From: Diplolepis rosae
Taxonomy: Eukaryota > Arthropoda > Insecta > Hymenoptera > Diplolepididae
DNA length: 64,000 bases
Assembly (NCBI GenBank): GCA_030998225.1
Contig: JAPYXD010000755.1
Span: 4,079,501 to 4,143,500 of the forward strand
Direction of reading: 5' to 3'
A program made the translations under genes and the position numbers. The notes beneath the pieces are model-generated. The model had not been told where the DNA came from, did no database searches, and saw only the letters and a list, made by a program, of their open reading frames with translations. Shown here piece by piece: positions 52,191-63,644 of the stretch (positions are counted from its first letter, which is position 1; every line of letters begins with the position of its first letter).

Positions 52191-52617
52191 AGTGATAGCA
52201 TATAAGACAAGTGATACCAATATTAAAAGTGCGACAAAATATGACAGGTCATACAAAACACCACAAGTAATTAAAATGCATGACGAATTCTCACGTATGA
52301 ATTAAGAATAAATTTAAATTTTATTATTTATTTCTAATGTTAAATAGAATGACACGTTTATGAAAGTTTTTTTTGAATAAATTAAATTTATTAAAATTTT
52401 TTTTTTTACAAAAACGTACAAATCCAACTTTGACGATTATCAGAGTTTGTAAGTACCTGAATTTAGCAGGAAATTTGTGCTTCAGTCGAGCCTATTATCT
52501 AGCTTCAATAATTTTTCATTGCTGAGTTACCGAATTGTTGAACACACAAACAAAAATGGATATGAAAAATAAAATTTATTTTCAAATTGATTTCAACCCT
52601 GTGACTGAGATTTGTTT

Positions 52618-52691
52618 CAGGGGTATAACCTTTCACTTTGTGTTAGGTTGTATCCATTAGCGACTAGCGAATTGTGCGCTCAGCTACCGTC
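52618..52691 (+). ncRNA. Leader structured repeat, unit 1
   Basis: Hairpin TATAACCTTTCAC / AGGTTGTAT and hairpin AGCG-AATTGTG-CGCT are present. The closing stem is weak here (GGGGTA with TACCGTC), the most decayed of the four units. Confidence 0.5.
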
Positions 52692-52777
52692 AAACTAGGT
52701 TCTCAGAAACAGATTAGAGGTTAATTCGATAAATTTTATAACTGCAATTTCAATTACTGAAATTTAAGAGATGCATT

Positions 52778-52866
52778 TAAGGATATAATCCCTCACAGTG
52801 TAACTAGTCGCTCGAGGAGGATTATATTGAACAGGGGCTAGCGGTAGCACGCTCGGCCATCCTCAA
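52778..52866 (+). ncRNA. Leader structured repeat, unit 2
   Basis: Closing stem AAGGAT / ATCCTC with first hairpin ATAATCCCTC / GAGGAGGATTAT and second hairpin GCGGTAGCACGC. The inner loop GTGTAACTAGTCGC is nearly the same in units 2-4. Confidence 0.6.
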
Positions 52867-52984
52867 ATTAGAATTTTTTGAATCAGGATTGAAATTTATC
52901 CTACACAACTATAAAACACAAATACAAACTCAAAAGGATATAATTTATTTTTAATTGATTTCAACACTGCGATTGAGGATTTTA

Positions 52985-53071
52985 CAGGACATAATCCCTC
53001 ACAGCGTAACCAGTCGCTCGAGGAGGATTATATCGAACAAGGGCAAGCGGTAAAACGCACAGCTGTCCTCA
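52985..53071 (+). ncRNA. Leader structured repeat, unit 3
   Basis: Closing stem AGGACA / TGTCCT, where units 2 and 4 have AGGATA / TATCCT: both sides of one pair have changed. First hairpin ATAATCCCTC / GAGGAGGATTAT, second AGCGGTAAAACGC, inner pairing AGCG / CGCT. Confidence 0.65.
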
Positions 53072-53159
53072 AAATACACCCTCAAAAGTGGATTTGGGAT
53101 TAACTAAATAAATTGCATCCAAAAAAAAATTCTATTACTGAAATTTAGGCGATTTATTT

Positions 53160-53245
53160 GAGGATATAACCCCTCATAGTGTAACCAGTTGCTCGAGGAG
53201 GGTTATATTGAACAGGGGCTAGCGGTAAAACGCCCAGCTATCCTC
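53160..53245 (+). ncRNA. Leader structured repeat, unit 4
   Basis: Closing stem GAGGATA (53160-53166) / TATCCTC (53239-53245). First hairpin ATAACCCCTC / GAGGAGGGTTAT, a T-to-C change matched by A-to-G relative to units 2 and 3. Second hairpin GCTAGCG-GTAAAA-CGCCCAGC. This is the best formed unit. 53246-53492 has an (AT)n run at 53409-53430. Confidence 0.65.
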
Positions 53246-53492
53246 GAATTAGAACTTTATGAATCGGGATTTAAATTTATCTTACATAACTATAAAACAA
53301 ACAAAAAAAAGAGAAAAAGGAATATCCAAAATAATATTTATTTTTATTAGTTTCTATCCCTGTAACTAAGTTTTGTTTAAGTAAATAACTTTGAAAAAAT
53401 ATATAATCGTGATATATATATATATATATACAAATTGAGTCGTCACTCGTATTTGAAATTTTACGTCATATTTTGTAAGCTCTATATAATAA

Positions 53493-54009
53493 ATGCCTTT
53501 ACCATCACGAAAACATACTTTGAAACGCCCTTGAGCAAGAAATCTTAAAATAAAAGATATCAAAATTAGAGAGATCAATAACGATATCGAATTCTCAGAA
53601 TTCTTTGAACAATTGTTAGAAAAAACAGAAAAATTTATTTCAAGTAAACGTTCTCATAAATACGGAAAAAGAAAAATCGAAGAAACTTCCACCAAATCCA
53701 AACCAGGAAGTTTTCAGTTAAGAAATTCTGAGCCAGAATCAACGAATAATAAAACCACCCAAAACTTATCCCCAATAATTGAAATATCAGATAACAGTTC
53801 AGACTTTGACCCCGAAACAAATCAGAAAATTTCTAATTCTCGCGGAAGTATTATTCCAAGTATTGAAATTAGGAATATATCTTAATATTCAGGATCAGAA
53901 ACAGAGACTGAAGAACCCATCTTTATACCCAATAAAAATTTTTTTACCCAATATAATTAATATTTGCAGTTTAGGAAAAAATAAAGTTAAGTTAATTAAA
54001 GATTTATAA
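53493..54009 (+). pseudogene. Family II ORF0 (broken)
   Basis: ATG at 53493 opens PLPSRKHTLKRP-stop, with the reading continuing REINNDIEFSEFFEQLLEK, an acidic Ser-rich middle (LSPIIEISDNSSDFD) and, after a shift and stop near 53882, LPNIINICSLGKNKVKLIKD. The order and end words match 9365-9891 on the other strand. Function unknown. Lesions: stop at 53532-53534, stop at 53883-53885, and a one-base shift near 53940. Confidence 0.6.
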
Positions 54010-54113
54010 GAAAAGAAAAATCATTTTTATTCGCAAACAAAATTATGATATTAATGATAAATAAAATTAAATAAGTCACTTTTTGTTATAACAATAAAAT
54101 ATGCAAAACATCA

Positions 54114-56244
54114 ATGTTGGTTCCACCCCAAGACGCCAGTAAAAAAAGTACTATAACTGGTAGTCAAGCTAAGAAAAATCCCACTTTAGCGGAAGAAATT
54201 AAACAAAATTCGCAAGGTCTGCTTAAACCAAAACGAAAATCCCGAGAAGATACAGATAAAGTCTCGCAATATTCAGAAAAATCGAGTGCTTTAGATCAAA
54301 CTGATGTTCCAAACATCACAGTTGGAAATATTTCTGATCCCGATATCAGTTCTCAAAATAAATCAATTATAGAAACAAAAAACCCAAAGAGTCAATTTTT
54401 TAATAAATTAAAAACTTTCATCAGACCAAATAATAGCATCATTATTGCAGGAGATAAACACAAAGATACACCACAAATTAACCAGTCATTTGACGATACC
54501 ACAGGATATATAACACTAGGGGAAGAATCAATATTTGAAAGCATCACAGAAAATTCTACTTTGTATGATAAAACTTTATTCCCAGATAAATTTGGTGATA
54601 TTTCAAATAATAAAATTTTCACAACACCTCGGAAAAGATACGAATCAATAGATCCATTTCAAACAAAATCGCAACCAAATAGGTCTCCAGAATATTTCAA
54701 TCAAACAACAATATTTAAAAATCCAAATCTAGAATTTGAACAAGTCCAGGAAACTTTATCAAATAAAAGCAATCAAATTATACTTGACGATTCTGCAAAT
54801 ATTGAACAGGCTCTTGATTCACTAAAATTTGTACGCGCGTTATCAACCTCTAGGGAATCTGATAAAGAAATTTCAGTAACTAATTTATCAAATAATTTAC
54901 CAAGTAATTTACCAAATAATCTACCAATACAACCTACCGAAATGAATTTACCGACAAACCAACAAGTATCTCTACGAGATGCTTTAGAGAATGTTCCATA
55001 TTTTGACGGATCATGTAAAGTACCATTAACAATTTTTATCGAAGCTTGTAAAGAAGCCAAAGAAATGGTCCCTAATGCAGAAGCAAATTTGGTAAAATTG
55101 TTAAGAAGTAAACTTACAGGAGAAGCAAGAAGATGTATCATCGGAAATTATTACAATAATTTAGAAGACTTCAATAATAAATTAAAAACCATTTTTGGCC
55201 CTTCAAAAACTGTATACCAGCTACAAGGAGATTTAGGCAGAATATATATGCGGGAAAATGAAAGTGTTTTATCTTATGCAATACGCATACAGGAGATTGC
55301 AGCAGAAATCCTCGAATGTCATAAACAAAATAATAATGGTAAAGAATCTGCTCAATTTGAAAAGAACTTAGAAAGAGACGCGATCGATTGTTTTCTCCGA
55401 GGATTAAAACCAGAAATAGAAATTTGAATAGGAACAGCCAGTAAATTTGACGAAATAGTAAAAAGAGCAATACGAGAAGGAAGAAATTTAACTTCCAGAA
55501 ACGAACTACGAAGAGGAAACAGACAATATTCATTATTTCAAGAAGCTGAAAAACCAACACATAATAACCGAGAATTCGCAAAAACAATTAAAATTAACTT
55601 AGCGCGAGAAGAACCAATTAAATGTCAAATCTGTCAGAAAATAGGTCACACAGCAGCAACCTGTTTTCAATATATTCAACAAATAACAAATAAAAGCTTA
55701 CAAGGGAATCAATCAAGAAATAACTTAAATAGAGAAAATAATCAATACGAGGGAAATAGGCAGGGTCAGGGAAATCAGTGGAGACCCTCACAGAGATATC
55801 AGATGCAAAACCCAAATCAACAAAGAGGTAGAAACGATTATAGAGACATAAATAGTTTCCCAAACCACCCAAATTTTTCCCAAGGAAATAGATTCAACCA
55901 AAATCCAAACTTTGAACGGATTAATCAAAATATGCATCGCAATCCTAATCAAAACAATCAAAGTCGAAATTTTAATCAAACTCGAATTTTAATAGAAATT
56001 CTAATCCGAATTCAAATTTCAATAGAAATCTTATTCAAGGTCAAAATTCCAATCAAGGTCAAAATTTCAATCGAAAGTTATTCATGTAATACACCAGGAC
56101 ATACATCTAAGAATTGCAAGAATTTAATATGAATCAACAATTACAACAACCACCACAACAACAGAAACAGCAACAACAACAAGAATTTAATAAACAGGCA
56201 AACTCCAATGCCCTTCCCGGAACGGGTGCACAATGGAGGGCTTA
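54114..56244 (+). pseudogene. gag: Family II gag
   Basis: Capsid precursor. The frame is open from ATG 54114 to a TGA at 55425-55427 (437 residues), then continues in frame past it to the zinc knuckle. Basic region (KPKRKSREDTDK), FIRPNNSIII, then capsid motifs QVSLRDALENVPYFDGS, FIEACKEAKEMVPNAEANLV, LRSKLTGEARRCIIG, VYQLQGDLG and ERDAIDCFLRGL. After the TGA come an ELRRGN basic box, knuckle CQICQKIGHTAATC, an Asn-rich stretch with a frameshift near 55980, and a second knuckle whose first Cys is Ser (SYSCNTPGHTSKNC). The product end at 56242-56244 lies in a sequence like the gag end of family I (ACGGGTGCAC). Confidence 0.88.
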
Positions 56245-56729
56245 AATGAACAATTGAATGCACCTAATTTTATTGAAAATAAAACAGAAAAAGTCAATTG
56301 AAGTACAAGCAATACAATTCCTCATATAATTTTATCAGCTGAAGGATTGAAAAATCCTATGCACATGATGATCGATTCAGGAGCTGGATCAAATTTAATC
56401 AAACAACAAGCAGTCAAAACAAACGTAAATATAAATAAATTTGAATGTCTTAAGCTAACAGCTATAAATGAACACTCTGTATTTACACTTGGCCAAATAA
56501 CAATCAATATTTTCGGCTGCTCGACTACCCTCAACATAATCCCGAACGAAGTACCTATTGAACATTTTGGTATATTAGGTACAGAATTTTTTAGAAACAA
56601 TAACGCAAAAATTAATTATGCAGAAAAACAGCTTGAAATAAATGATAAAATTTACCCATTTAAAATGCAAGAAACTATATTGGTACCAGCGAGAACAATT
56701 TCAGATTTTTATGTAAGAATTAAAAACAG
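56245..56729 (+). pseudogene. pol: Family II protease, cut off by an inserted LTR
   Basis: Retropepsin with MMIDSGAGSNLIKQ (DSG active site), INIFGCSTTLNIIPNEVP and FGILGTEFF, closing with LVPARTISDFYVRIKNS. The coding sequence breaks at 56729, where a TGTTACG LTR end begins. The last residues of the 130-codon frame come from that LTR. A stop near 56300 interrupts the segment before the active site. Confidence 0.85.
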
Positions 56730-57447
56730 TGTTACGTGAGAAACGTAACATTTCTCTTTTTAAAAGATCTCGTTTTATGTCAGGATCAGAAGGATCCTCT
56801 CTAAGGGATGAGGAATAGTCAGTGATTGAGAAGGGTTAGGTATATAAAATATATTTATTGACAATTGAAATTTTATCAGGTAAGCACCATGGAAATGTAA
56901 AATAGAATAAAAATTAGAAATACCCTTTCAGTTATCCTGAGTTTGAATTGATTGATGATCAATTGAGTCCAGTAAGCGAATGTGATCAGTTGAGTGTAAC
57001 TTGTAATCTTTAGGTAGTTGCAGTTGTATAGTAGATTCGTAATCTAGACGGTTGATCTAGTTGATTCTTCGATCCCAGTTTCGAGAGAATTTGGAAGGCG
57101 ATTCCCCTTCACTTTCCAATGTCGTTGAACTCAGCGTCGAGTTAGAGTTCGGGTTGAGTAGCGGTAGAAATCTGGTGAAGCTGGACTGACTGGATTGCAC
57201 TCGCGGTATAGATTCGACGACACTGGACTGGACTCGCGTTGGTCACATTGTAGAAATCGGACGTTGACTAACTAACTGAACTCGCGGTGTAGAGGTGATG
57301 GTACTGGCCTGACTTCTCTTGGAACATTCGCTTTTTATAGAACTTTGAAAGGTCAGGTATGACGAGTAACATGCTATGACCAGTCGCATGTTATTACAAG
57401 TCACATGCTATTACAAGTCGCATGTTATGACGGTAGTGTGTTGGTGG
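56730..57447 (-). repeat. Family III 3' LTR
   Basis: Plus strand starts TGTTACGTGAGAAACGTAAC, itself a near-palindrome. Sequence 56840-57230 is repeated with few differences at 63648-64000. The U3 side at 57365-57432 holds four 17-bp units (AGTCGCATGTTATTACA type). The boundary to coding sequence near 57448 has no purine tract, so the U3 start is probably lost. Confidence 0.8.
57365..57432. repeat. 17-bp tandem repeat, four units, in U3
   Basis: Units at 57365, 57382, 57399 and 57416, each of exactly 17 bases, consensus AGTCRCATGYTATKACA. Repeated words in U3 often bind transcription factors; the factor is not known here. Confidence 0.8.
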
Positions 57448-58360
57448 CAAATGATAATAGTTTCCTTTTTTAATTTCCTTCGCTGTTCCCTTCTGTAAGT
57501 TTTTAAATTTTGGTAAAGTACCACGTTTTTCTAGACTTCTTGATCCGTTATCTCGAGGATTTCCATTTGTTGTAACAAAATGTACATAATTATCTTTTCG
57601 CATTGTTAATTGATCGCGACATTCAACGATATTTTTATTCATTAAAATTTGCTTGGTACATTTTGAGATGAGTGGAGGGGGTTCTGGGGGTGGACGGTTT
57701 TCTTCGAATTCTGAATTATTATTGTTTTCAAGATTTTCCCTAGTTTTTATTTGTCGATTTTTGTTTATTTCAGAATTTTGTTCATTAAAAGTGTCTTCGA
57801 TATTTTCATTTTCAAAAATTTCTTCAATACAAGAGCTTTCAGAGCTCTCTTCATCTTCAGGTTCCATATCAGTTATTTCATCTTCAGAAGTAGAAAAATA
57901 ATTTTCGCTTTTTTCCTCTTGAGGTATAATAAATTGTTTGGGCTTTTTGCCATTTTTATTTCTTTTATTTTTTGCTTGGATTTCTTTTAAATAGTCCAAA
58001 TATTCAGGATCAGAATCAGAATCAGAGTCGGAATCTGATTTTACTTTTGTTCAGCTTCCTTTTTGCATATTTATTTCTGGTAATTCATTTTTATATATTT
58101 GTTTTCTTGGTCTACCTCTCTTTCTTTTTGTTTGAGAGGGAATAATTTTTTAATTTGTAAGTAGAGTTTTTCTTGGCCTACCTCGAGGTTTTGTCACAAG
58201 AGGTTTAGAAGAAAAATTTTCGTCTAATTTTTCTTTGATTTAAATTTTTTAGATTTTTATGCTCATTTGAATTTTTCATTTGTTCTTGTTTTTCCTTTTT
58301 ACCCATAGTAGTCATGGTTTTCCATGGCGAATTTTTATAATTTTTTCCAAGTATTGGACT
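57448..58360 (-). pseudogene. pol: Family III pol, AT-hook linker
   Basis: Continuing from RNase H, the minus strand encodes a linker equivalent to that of family I: KPRGRPRK (about 58170-58195) and KRKRGRPRKQ (about 58097-58130), an acidic Ser/Glu region, PPPEPPPL, and CRDQLTMRKDNYVHFVTTNG, ending at KEIKKGNYYH where it is joined to LTR sequence. Stops occur near 58355, 58245, 58150 and 58050. The 201-codon frame 57394-57999 ends in LTR-derived residues. Confidence 0.85.
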
Positions 58361-59224
58361 TCAGAGTATAATAGTCATAAACAGAAGCTTTGATGCTAAA
58401 AGTTTCAATAAACTTGTATATTTCATAAAATTGTTACAAATGTTATTAAATAATTCTTCATTGGGAGAAACATTAAAAGTTTCTAAAAAATTAGGATTGA
58501 TATTTAATATTGGATCTTGTGATGATTCACTAAAGTCATTTATATCATCTTGGGTAAATATCGAATTGAAATATTCTCTTTTGGAATTATTTCCTTTTTT
58601 GATATTATTTTCTTCGTTATTTTTCACAAAGGTATTCTCAAGATTCGTTTTTTCTTGAGATGTCATAAAGGTATCGTCATCATCTTCGTGTAAATTTCTT
58701 GACCTCTCTTCATTAATAATAGGGTTTCTTGAGAGAGCGTCTGCATTGACATTCATTTTTCCTGCCTTGTATACTACATCAAAATCATATTCAGCGAGTT
58801 TTAACCTCCAGCGCGAAACTCGTGAGCAAGGATCCTTAGAATTTTGAAACCAAACTAGTGGTTTATGATCAGTTACTAGGGTAAATTTTCTTCCATAGAA
58901 ATAAGGACGGAAATGAGTGACACAAAATATTATTGCAAGTGCTTCTTTTTTATATGTGTCATATTTTTTCTCAGCGTCACTTAAACTACGTGAAGCATAT
59001 GCTATTGGCTTATACTTGCCTATTTTACCTTGTGATAATATACCACCTATTGCGTATCCTGAGGCATCTGTTGTGAGAACAAAGGGTTGCGAAAAATCGG
59101 GTCGTTGTAAAAGTGGTTCTTCACATAATCTTGATTTTAAAATATCAAAAGCTGTTTGCTGTTTATCGGTCCACATGAAAGGGGTATCCTTTTTTAGAAG
59201 TTGATTGAGAGGATTGGCAATTTT
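58361..59224 (-). pseudogene. pol: Family III pol, RNase H segment
   Basis: Minus-strand frame with LTTDASGYAIGGILSQG (first Asp), KKEALAIIFC (Glu), LVTDHKPLVWF, LAEYDFDVVYKAGK and NVNADALSR, all catalytic residues present. It starts after a stop near 59226-59228 (a Ser codon in family I) and ends at a stop at 58361-58363. About 80% identical to the family I copy by eye. Confidence 0.9.
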
Positions 59225-60124
59225 TTAAAATCCTTCGATAAATCTACGATAATATCCTGCTAATCCTAAAAATTGTTTGACATTCTTTTGTGTTTTTGGA
59301 ACTGGAAATTCTTTTACGGCTATTATTTTTTTGGGGTCCGGTCGAACTCCATTTTTATCAATTATATGACCTAAATATCCTATCTCAGGTCGTAGAAATT
59401 CACATTTGTCTGGTTGTAAATGAAGGTTTGCTTTTCGAAGACGTTGTATTAAATTATTTAATTTTTTCTCATGTTCTTCTAGTGTATGAGCAAATATGAC
59501 TATGTCGTCAAGATATACAAAGAGTTCTGTCCCTATTAATCCAGTTAACGTAATGTCCATTAACCTTTGAAATGTTGCAGGGGCGGTTTTTAAACCAAAG
59601 GGCATTCTATCAAATTCATAATGGCCGTAAGGTGTAGAAAATGCAGTTTTATGAGAGTCTTTAGGGTCCATTTTTATATGATGAAAACCAGTAGCTAAAT
59701 CAAACACTGAAAAATATCTGGCAGATCTGAGTGAATCGAGAATATCATTTATGTTAGGTAGTGGGTAAGAATCTCCGATTGTTTTTTCATTAAGTTTTCT
59801 GAAGTCAAGAACCATTCGCCATTTTATTTTACCTTTAGAGTCTGGTTTTTTAGGAACAATCCAAACTGGAGTGTTATACGGTGATTGTGAATGTTTTATT
59901 ATATTATTTTTTAATAATTCGTCAACTTGTTTTGTAATTTCTTCTTTATGAACAGGGGGAAATCTATATTGTCTTGAAAAAATTGGAGAATCATCTGTAG
60001 TTGGAATTGAATGTTGCAAAACGTTAGTAGCTTCAAGTGGTTCTCCTGGGATTTGAAATCTGTCTGCACTGTTAATAATTAATCTTTCTACATGTTCGTA
60101 TTCGTCTTGATTCAAATGATCCAA
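59225..60124 (-). pseudogene. pol: Family III pol, reverse transcriptase segment
   Basis: 299 open codons: DHLNQDEYEHVERLI, FSRQYRFPPVHKEEI, WIVPKKPDSKGKIKWRMVLD, FSVFDLATGFHHI, MPFGLKTAPATFQRLMD, FVYLDDIVIFA with the catalytic DD, and KQFLGLAGYYRRF. It is joined to the protease segment in the same overall frame, because a deletion near 60170 and an extra A near 60135 cancel out. The start at 60124 is not a real initiation site but the frame edge. Confidence 0.92.
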
Positions 60125-60950
60125 ACGAAGAAGTTTTTTTAATGCATTCTATTCTTTCTTCACCTGTTATGTAAAAAATTTGCATGGATTGTTAAAAAAA
60201 TTTTCGGTTGTTAAGAAGCTATTCAGAATTTGGTTAGATAAATCGTCATCAATTAAGTTTTTTAAATTGCTTGATTGACTTGTTACATTTTGAAAATCTC
60301 TTTCTTCAAAGTCTTCTAAAGTAATAGCCGGTATTGATATCGTTACTGAAATTTCGTTTGTATTTGCAAATTTGATATAAGCTTTACCGTTGCAATTTTT
60401 TACAATTGCGTCTCCTGCATAAATTCCTTCGCCAAAATGTAGTCGAGGTACGTAACCTTCGCTTTTTTCAGTATTTTCAATTGGAACATAAAATGTTGTT
60501 ACTGTTCTAGCTGGAGTTATTAATATCTGTGTCGATTCAAATGGATACAGTTTATTTTGTATTTCTAGACATTTTGATACATAATTTATATTGACTTTAT
60601 TTTCTCGAAAAAATTCTGAACCTAGAACTCCATCTTCATCTATTGGAATTTCATTAGGAATTATATTCAATACTGTTGGATATCCTAGAATGTTTATTTG
60701 TATTTGTCCCATTGCAAAAAGTGGTAAATTATTTATTCCTGTAAGTTTTAACACTCTTTTTTTATCTATTGGCAAATTAGGATTTACGGAATTTTGTTTA
60801 ATCAAATTACGACCAGCACCGGTATCTATCATCATCCAAGCAGGGCTTTGAAGACCGTCTGCGCATATCATTATCGATGAACTTATACTTGGTTTGGAAA
60901 CGCTTATCTTTATAGCCGGTTGATCGTTAAAACTGGATGCTTCTGGTTCT
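60125..60950 (-). pseudogene. pol: Family III pol, protease segment
   Basis: Retropepsin with MMIDTGAGRNLIKQ (catalytic DTG), INILGYPTVLNIIPNEIP and GVLGSEFF, then a C-terminal extension with EGYVPRLHF matching family I. Stops at 60165-60167 and in the short stretch down to 60125. It begins just after the gag stop at 60955. Confidence 0.88.
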
Positions 60951-60954
60951 TGCC

Positions 60955-62830
60955 TTACGCTTTCCTCAGTGCATCCGTACTGGGGAGAGCGTTTGAGTTT
61001 TCCGAATTTTGCGATTGTTGTTTATTTAATCTAACGTTACAATTTGTTATAATATGTCCTGGTTTTTTACAATAGTTGCATATAACTTCTGATTTTTGTG
61101 GATAATTTTGATTTGGTCTACTTAATTGCTGATTTCGCATTTCTCGTTGGCTATTTTGATTTAAAAATTGTCTGTGATTTGCATACCTGTTGTGATCTAG
61201 ATTTTCTTGTCTATTATCATTATTTCTGTTTCTCGAAAAATTATTATTATTGTAATTGTGGAATCAATTGCTGTTAGGATAATTATTTCTGTTACTTGAA
61301 AAGTTATTGTAATTGTTGTTCCTGTTCCTTGAAAAATTGTTATTCGGATAGTTGTTATTATCATAATTGTTATTTCTGTTTCCTAAAAAGTGGTTATTCC
61401 AGTAATAATTTCTTGCAGAATTATTGTAAATATTTTCTCGTCGTTGGTGATTATTACTAGGCTGTTGATTTTGCATAAAAAAATTAGCATTTTGTTTTCT
61501 AGATACTGCTTCTTGTGCTTTGATTAAATGATATCAATTTTCAGCAACATGACCTGGTTTTTTACATATTATACAATTTATGTTGTTAACTCGTGAAACA
61601 TTGAACCGACTTGTTTTATTATTTCCATTATTTATAGAATCATCCATTTTTAAATAATCTGAATTTTTATTTCTCCGTAGTGCGGATGATGCTGCCAAAT
61701 CTCTTTCTACGTTGATTGCATCATTGAAAACTTCTTTAAATGTTTCCTTTGTTTATACTCGGATTTCTAATTCGGGTCGTAGACCGCGAATAAAGCATTG
61801 AATAACATCTTTTTGAAGGTTCTGTTTGAAGGTATTATCTACTTGTCCATTATTGTTGAGTCTATGAGCGTCTTCGATTCTGTCGGCAATCTCCTTAATT
61901 CTGGCTGCGTAGGAAAGTACGTTCTCTTTTTCCCACATATAGGTATTCCCTAATTCTCCTTGTAATTGATACACACTTTTTGCTGGGGCGTATACTCTTT
62001 TGAGTTTTTCAATTAATTCTTCGATATTGTTATAGGTCGATCCAAAGATACATTTTCTCGCTTCTCCTGATAATTTACTTCTCAATAATCGTCCTAGATT
62101 TTCTTGAGCTGCGGGTGTTGGCAGCATTGCCTTTGCCTCATAACATCCTTCAATAAAATGTGATAATGGAATGTTACTTCCATCAAATAAGGGTACTACT
62201 TCTAACGCGTCGCGTAAGGATACTTGTTGATTATTAGGTAGGACCATTTCGTTGTTTCTAATTGGATTAACGTTTTCTGCAGGATTTTCGTGAACAATTT
62301 GTTCCATTTGTTCGTTGTCGGTACTATTATCGTCGCTATCGTTATTACTTAAAACTGTTTGGCGTTTAAGAGAATTTCCTGATAAATTTATTTTAGTTCT
62401 TTCTTCGACTGTGTTTTTTGGAATTATCGTTGAACTAAGTAAACTTATATCTTCGTTGTCAATATAAGTAGTTGCGTTTTTTAATGTTTCGTCCTGATCA
62501 ATTGATCCACAAATAATACTTGAATTAGTTTTTGAATTTGAATCAAGCCAAATATTCGAATGAGATAAATTGCTTGTTCCGGCAGTTTCGAATTGTTCAA
62601 ACGTTGAGGTTTTCTCTAAAGAAATATTATCTAATTGCAAACTGATATTTATTTTATCCTTGTTAGAAATATTTTCAAAATTATCTTTAGTAACCTTTTC
62701 CTTTACAGTAACTGCTCTTTTTAGTTTAAGGGGACCAGTTTGATTTTGTGCCACAATTTTTGCAAGTTTAGTATTTTTCTTAACTTGACTGCGCGTAATA
62801 GGATTTTCTTGAATTTGTGATTTCCCTAAT
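60955..62830 (-). pseudogene. gag: Family III gag (three premature stops)
   Basis: Minus strand, clear from about 62830 (ITRSQVKKN, then LAKIVAQNQ); the original ATG is lost. 62754-61753 is open with QVSLRDALEVVPLFDGSN, AKAMLPTPAAQENLGRLLR, SVYQLQGELGNTYMW and DVIQCFIRGLRPELEIR. A TAA follows at 61753-61755. In the first zinc knuckle (CIICKKPGHVAEN) the last Cys codon has become TGA, near 61541. A third stop is at 61264. The Asn-rich region and the second knuckle CNYCKKPGHIITNC end in LRKA-stop, exactly as in family I. Confidence 0.9.
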
Positions 62831-63644
62831 TCACTGAATTGGGTCCCAACATAGGTTATTATAAAATAAAATTTACTGATACGTACATGGAGACACTTTT
62901 AAAATTGCAATACATAAATATTAATTTGGATCAACAGAAAATTTTTTCAAATATCTTTTGTTTTAAAATATTTTTGTAATCAATAAATGTGATTAATAAT
63001 TTGTTATTAGAAAATATGAATTGTCTCAATGTTCCGAGTCAGGTAAATTTATAATCATCAATCAAAATTCTTAAAATAATATGCCTTAATTCTACCAATT
63101 TCCATGTTCTTACAGAAAAAATATTTATTTAGAATTTTTTGTTTCAAATTTATTCTTATTGAAACTAATTTTGTTCCTTGTCTTACCTGGGATACTTGAT
63201 ATGTTTTTTTTATATAATTGTCGAATGGTATAGGTCACAAATGGCTTTTTAAATAATTGGTACACTCACAAAAAAAATGTTTTTGTTATATTTTTTATAA
63301 TACACACATAACAAAATTATAAATTATACAGAATTTAATTAATGCAAGATTGGACAAGCCTGACTCAAGCACAACATCTTGGTCAATCTTTTGCAATTAA
63401 AAATATTCTGTTAGTTAACAGAGTTAAAATAAAAGTTCCAAACGATACTGTATGAGCACTTGAATTTTGCCTTACCCAATTGATCGTCATCAAATGGTGA
63501 CCGTTCAACGAATCTAAAAACCACTTATAGTCCTTTTAAAGATTTAAAGATAAAGAAGTACGAGATTAGACAGGCATGACTCAAGCACAAAATCCTATGT
63601 AATCTCTGCACTTTCAGAAATTCCGATAATAAAATTTCAAATAA
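62831..63644 (-). promoter_or_regulatory. Family III leader with conserved hairpins
   Basis: Hairpins at 63349-63389 (GATTGACCAAG / CTTGTCCAATC) and 63561-63607 (GAGATTACATAGG / CCTGTCTAATCTC) share the loop word TGTGCTTGAGTCA. Between them lies the GTTGAACGGTCACCATTTGA block (63430-63540), also in families I and II. The primer site expected near 63640 is absent. 62850-63340 is AT-rich. Confidence 0.6.

Larger units (their letters stand above)
50033..56729 (+). mobile_element. Family II Ty3/gypsy element, 5' part, interrupted by family III
   Basis: 5' LTR (50033-51054), tRNA-Gly site, a 2.4-kb leader, ORF0, gag and the first 125 residues of protease, then an abrupt switch at 56729/56730 to the minus-strand LTR of another element. 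RT, RNase H, integrase and the 3' LTR are presumably beyond 64000, on the other side of the intruder. Its 5' flank is ATAC (50029-50032). Same family as 7326-12834. Confidence 0.88.
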
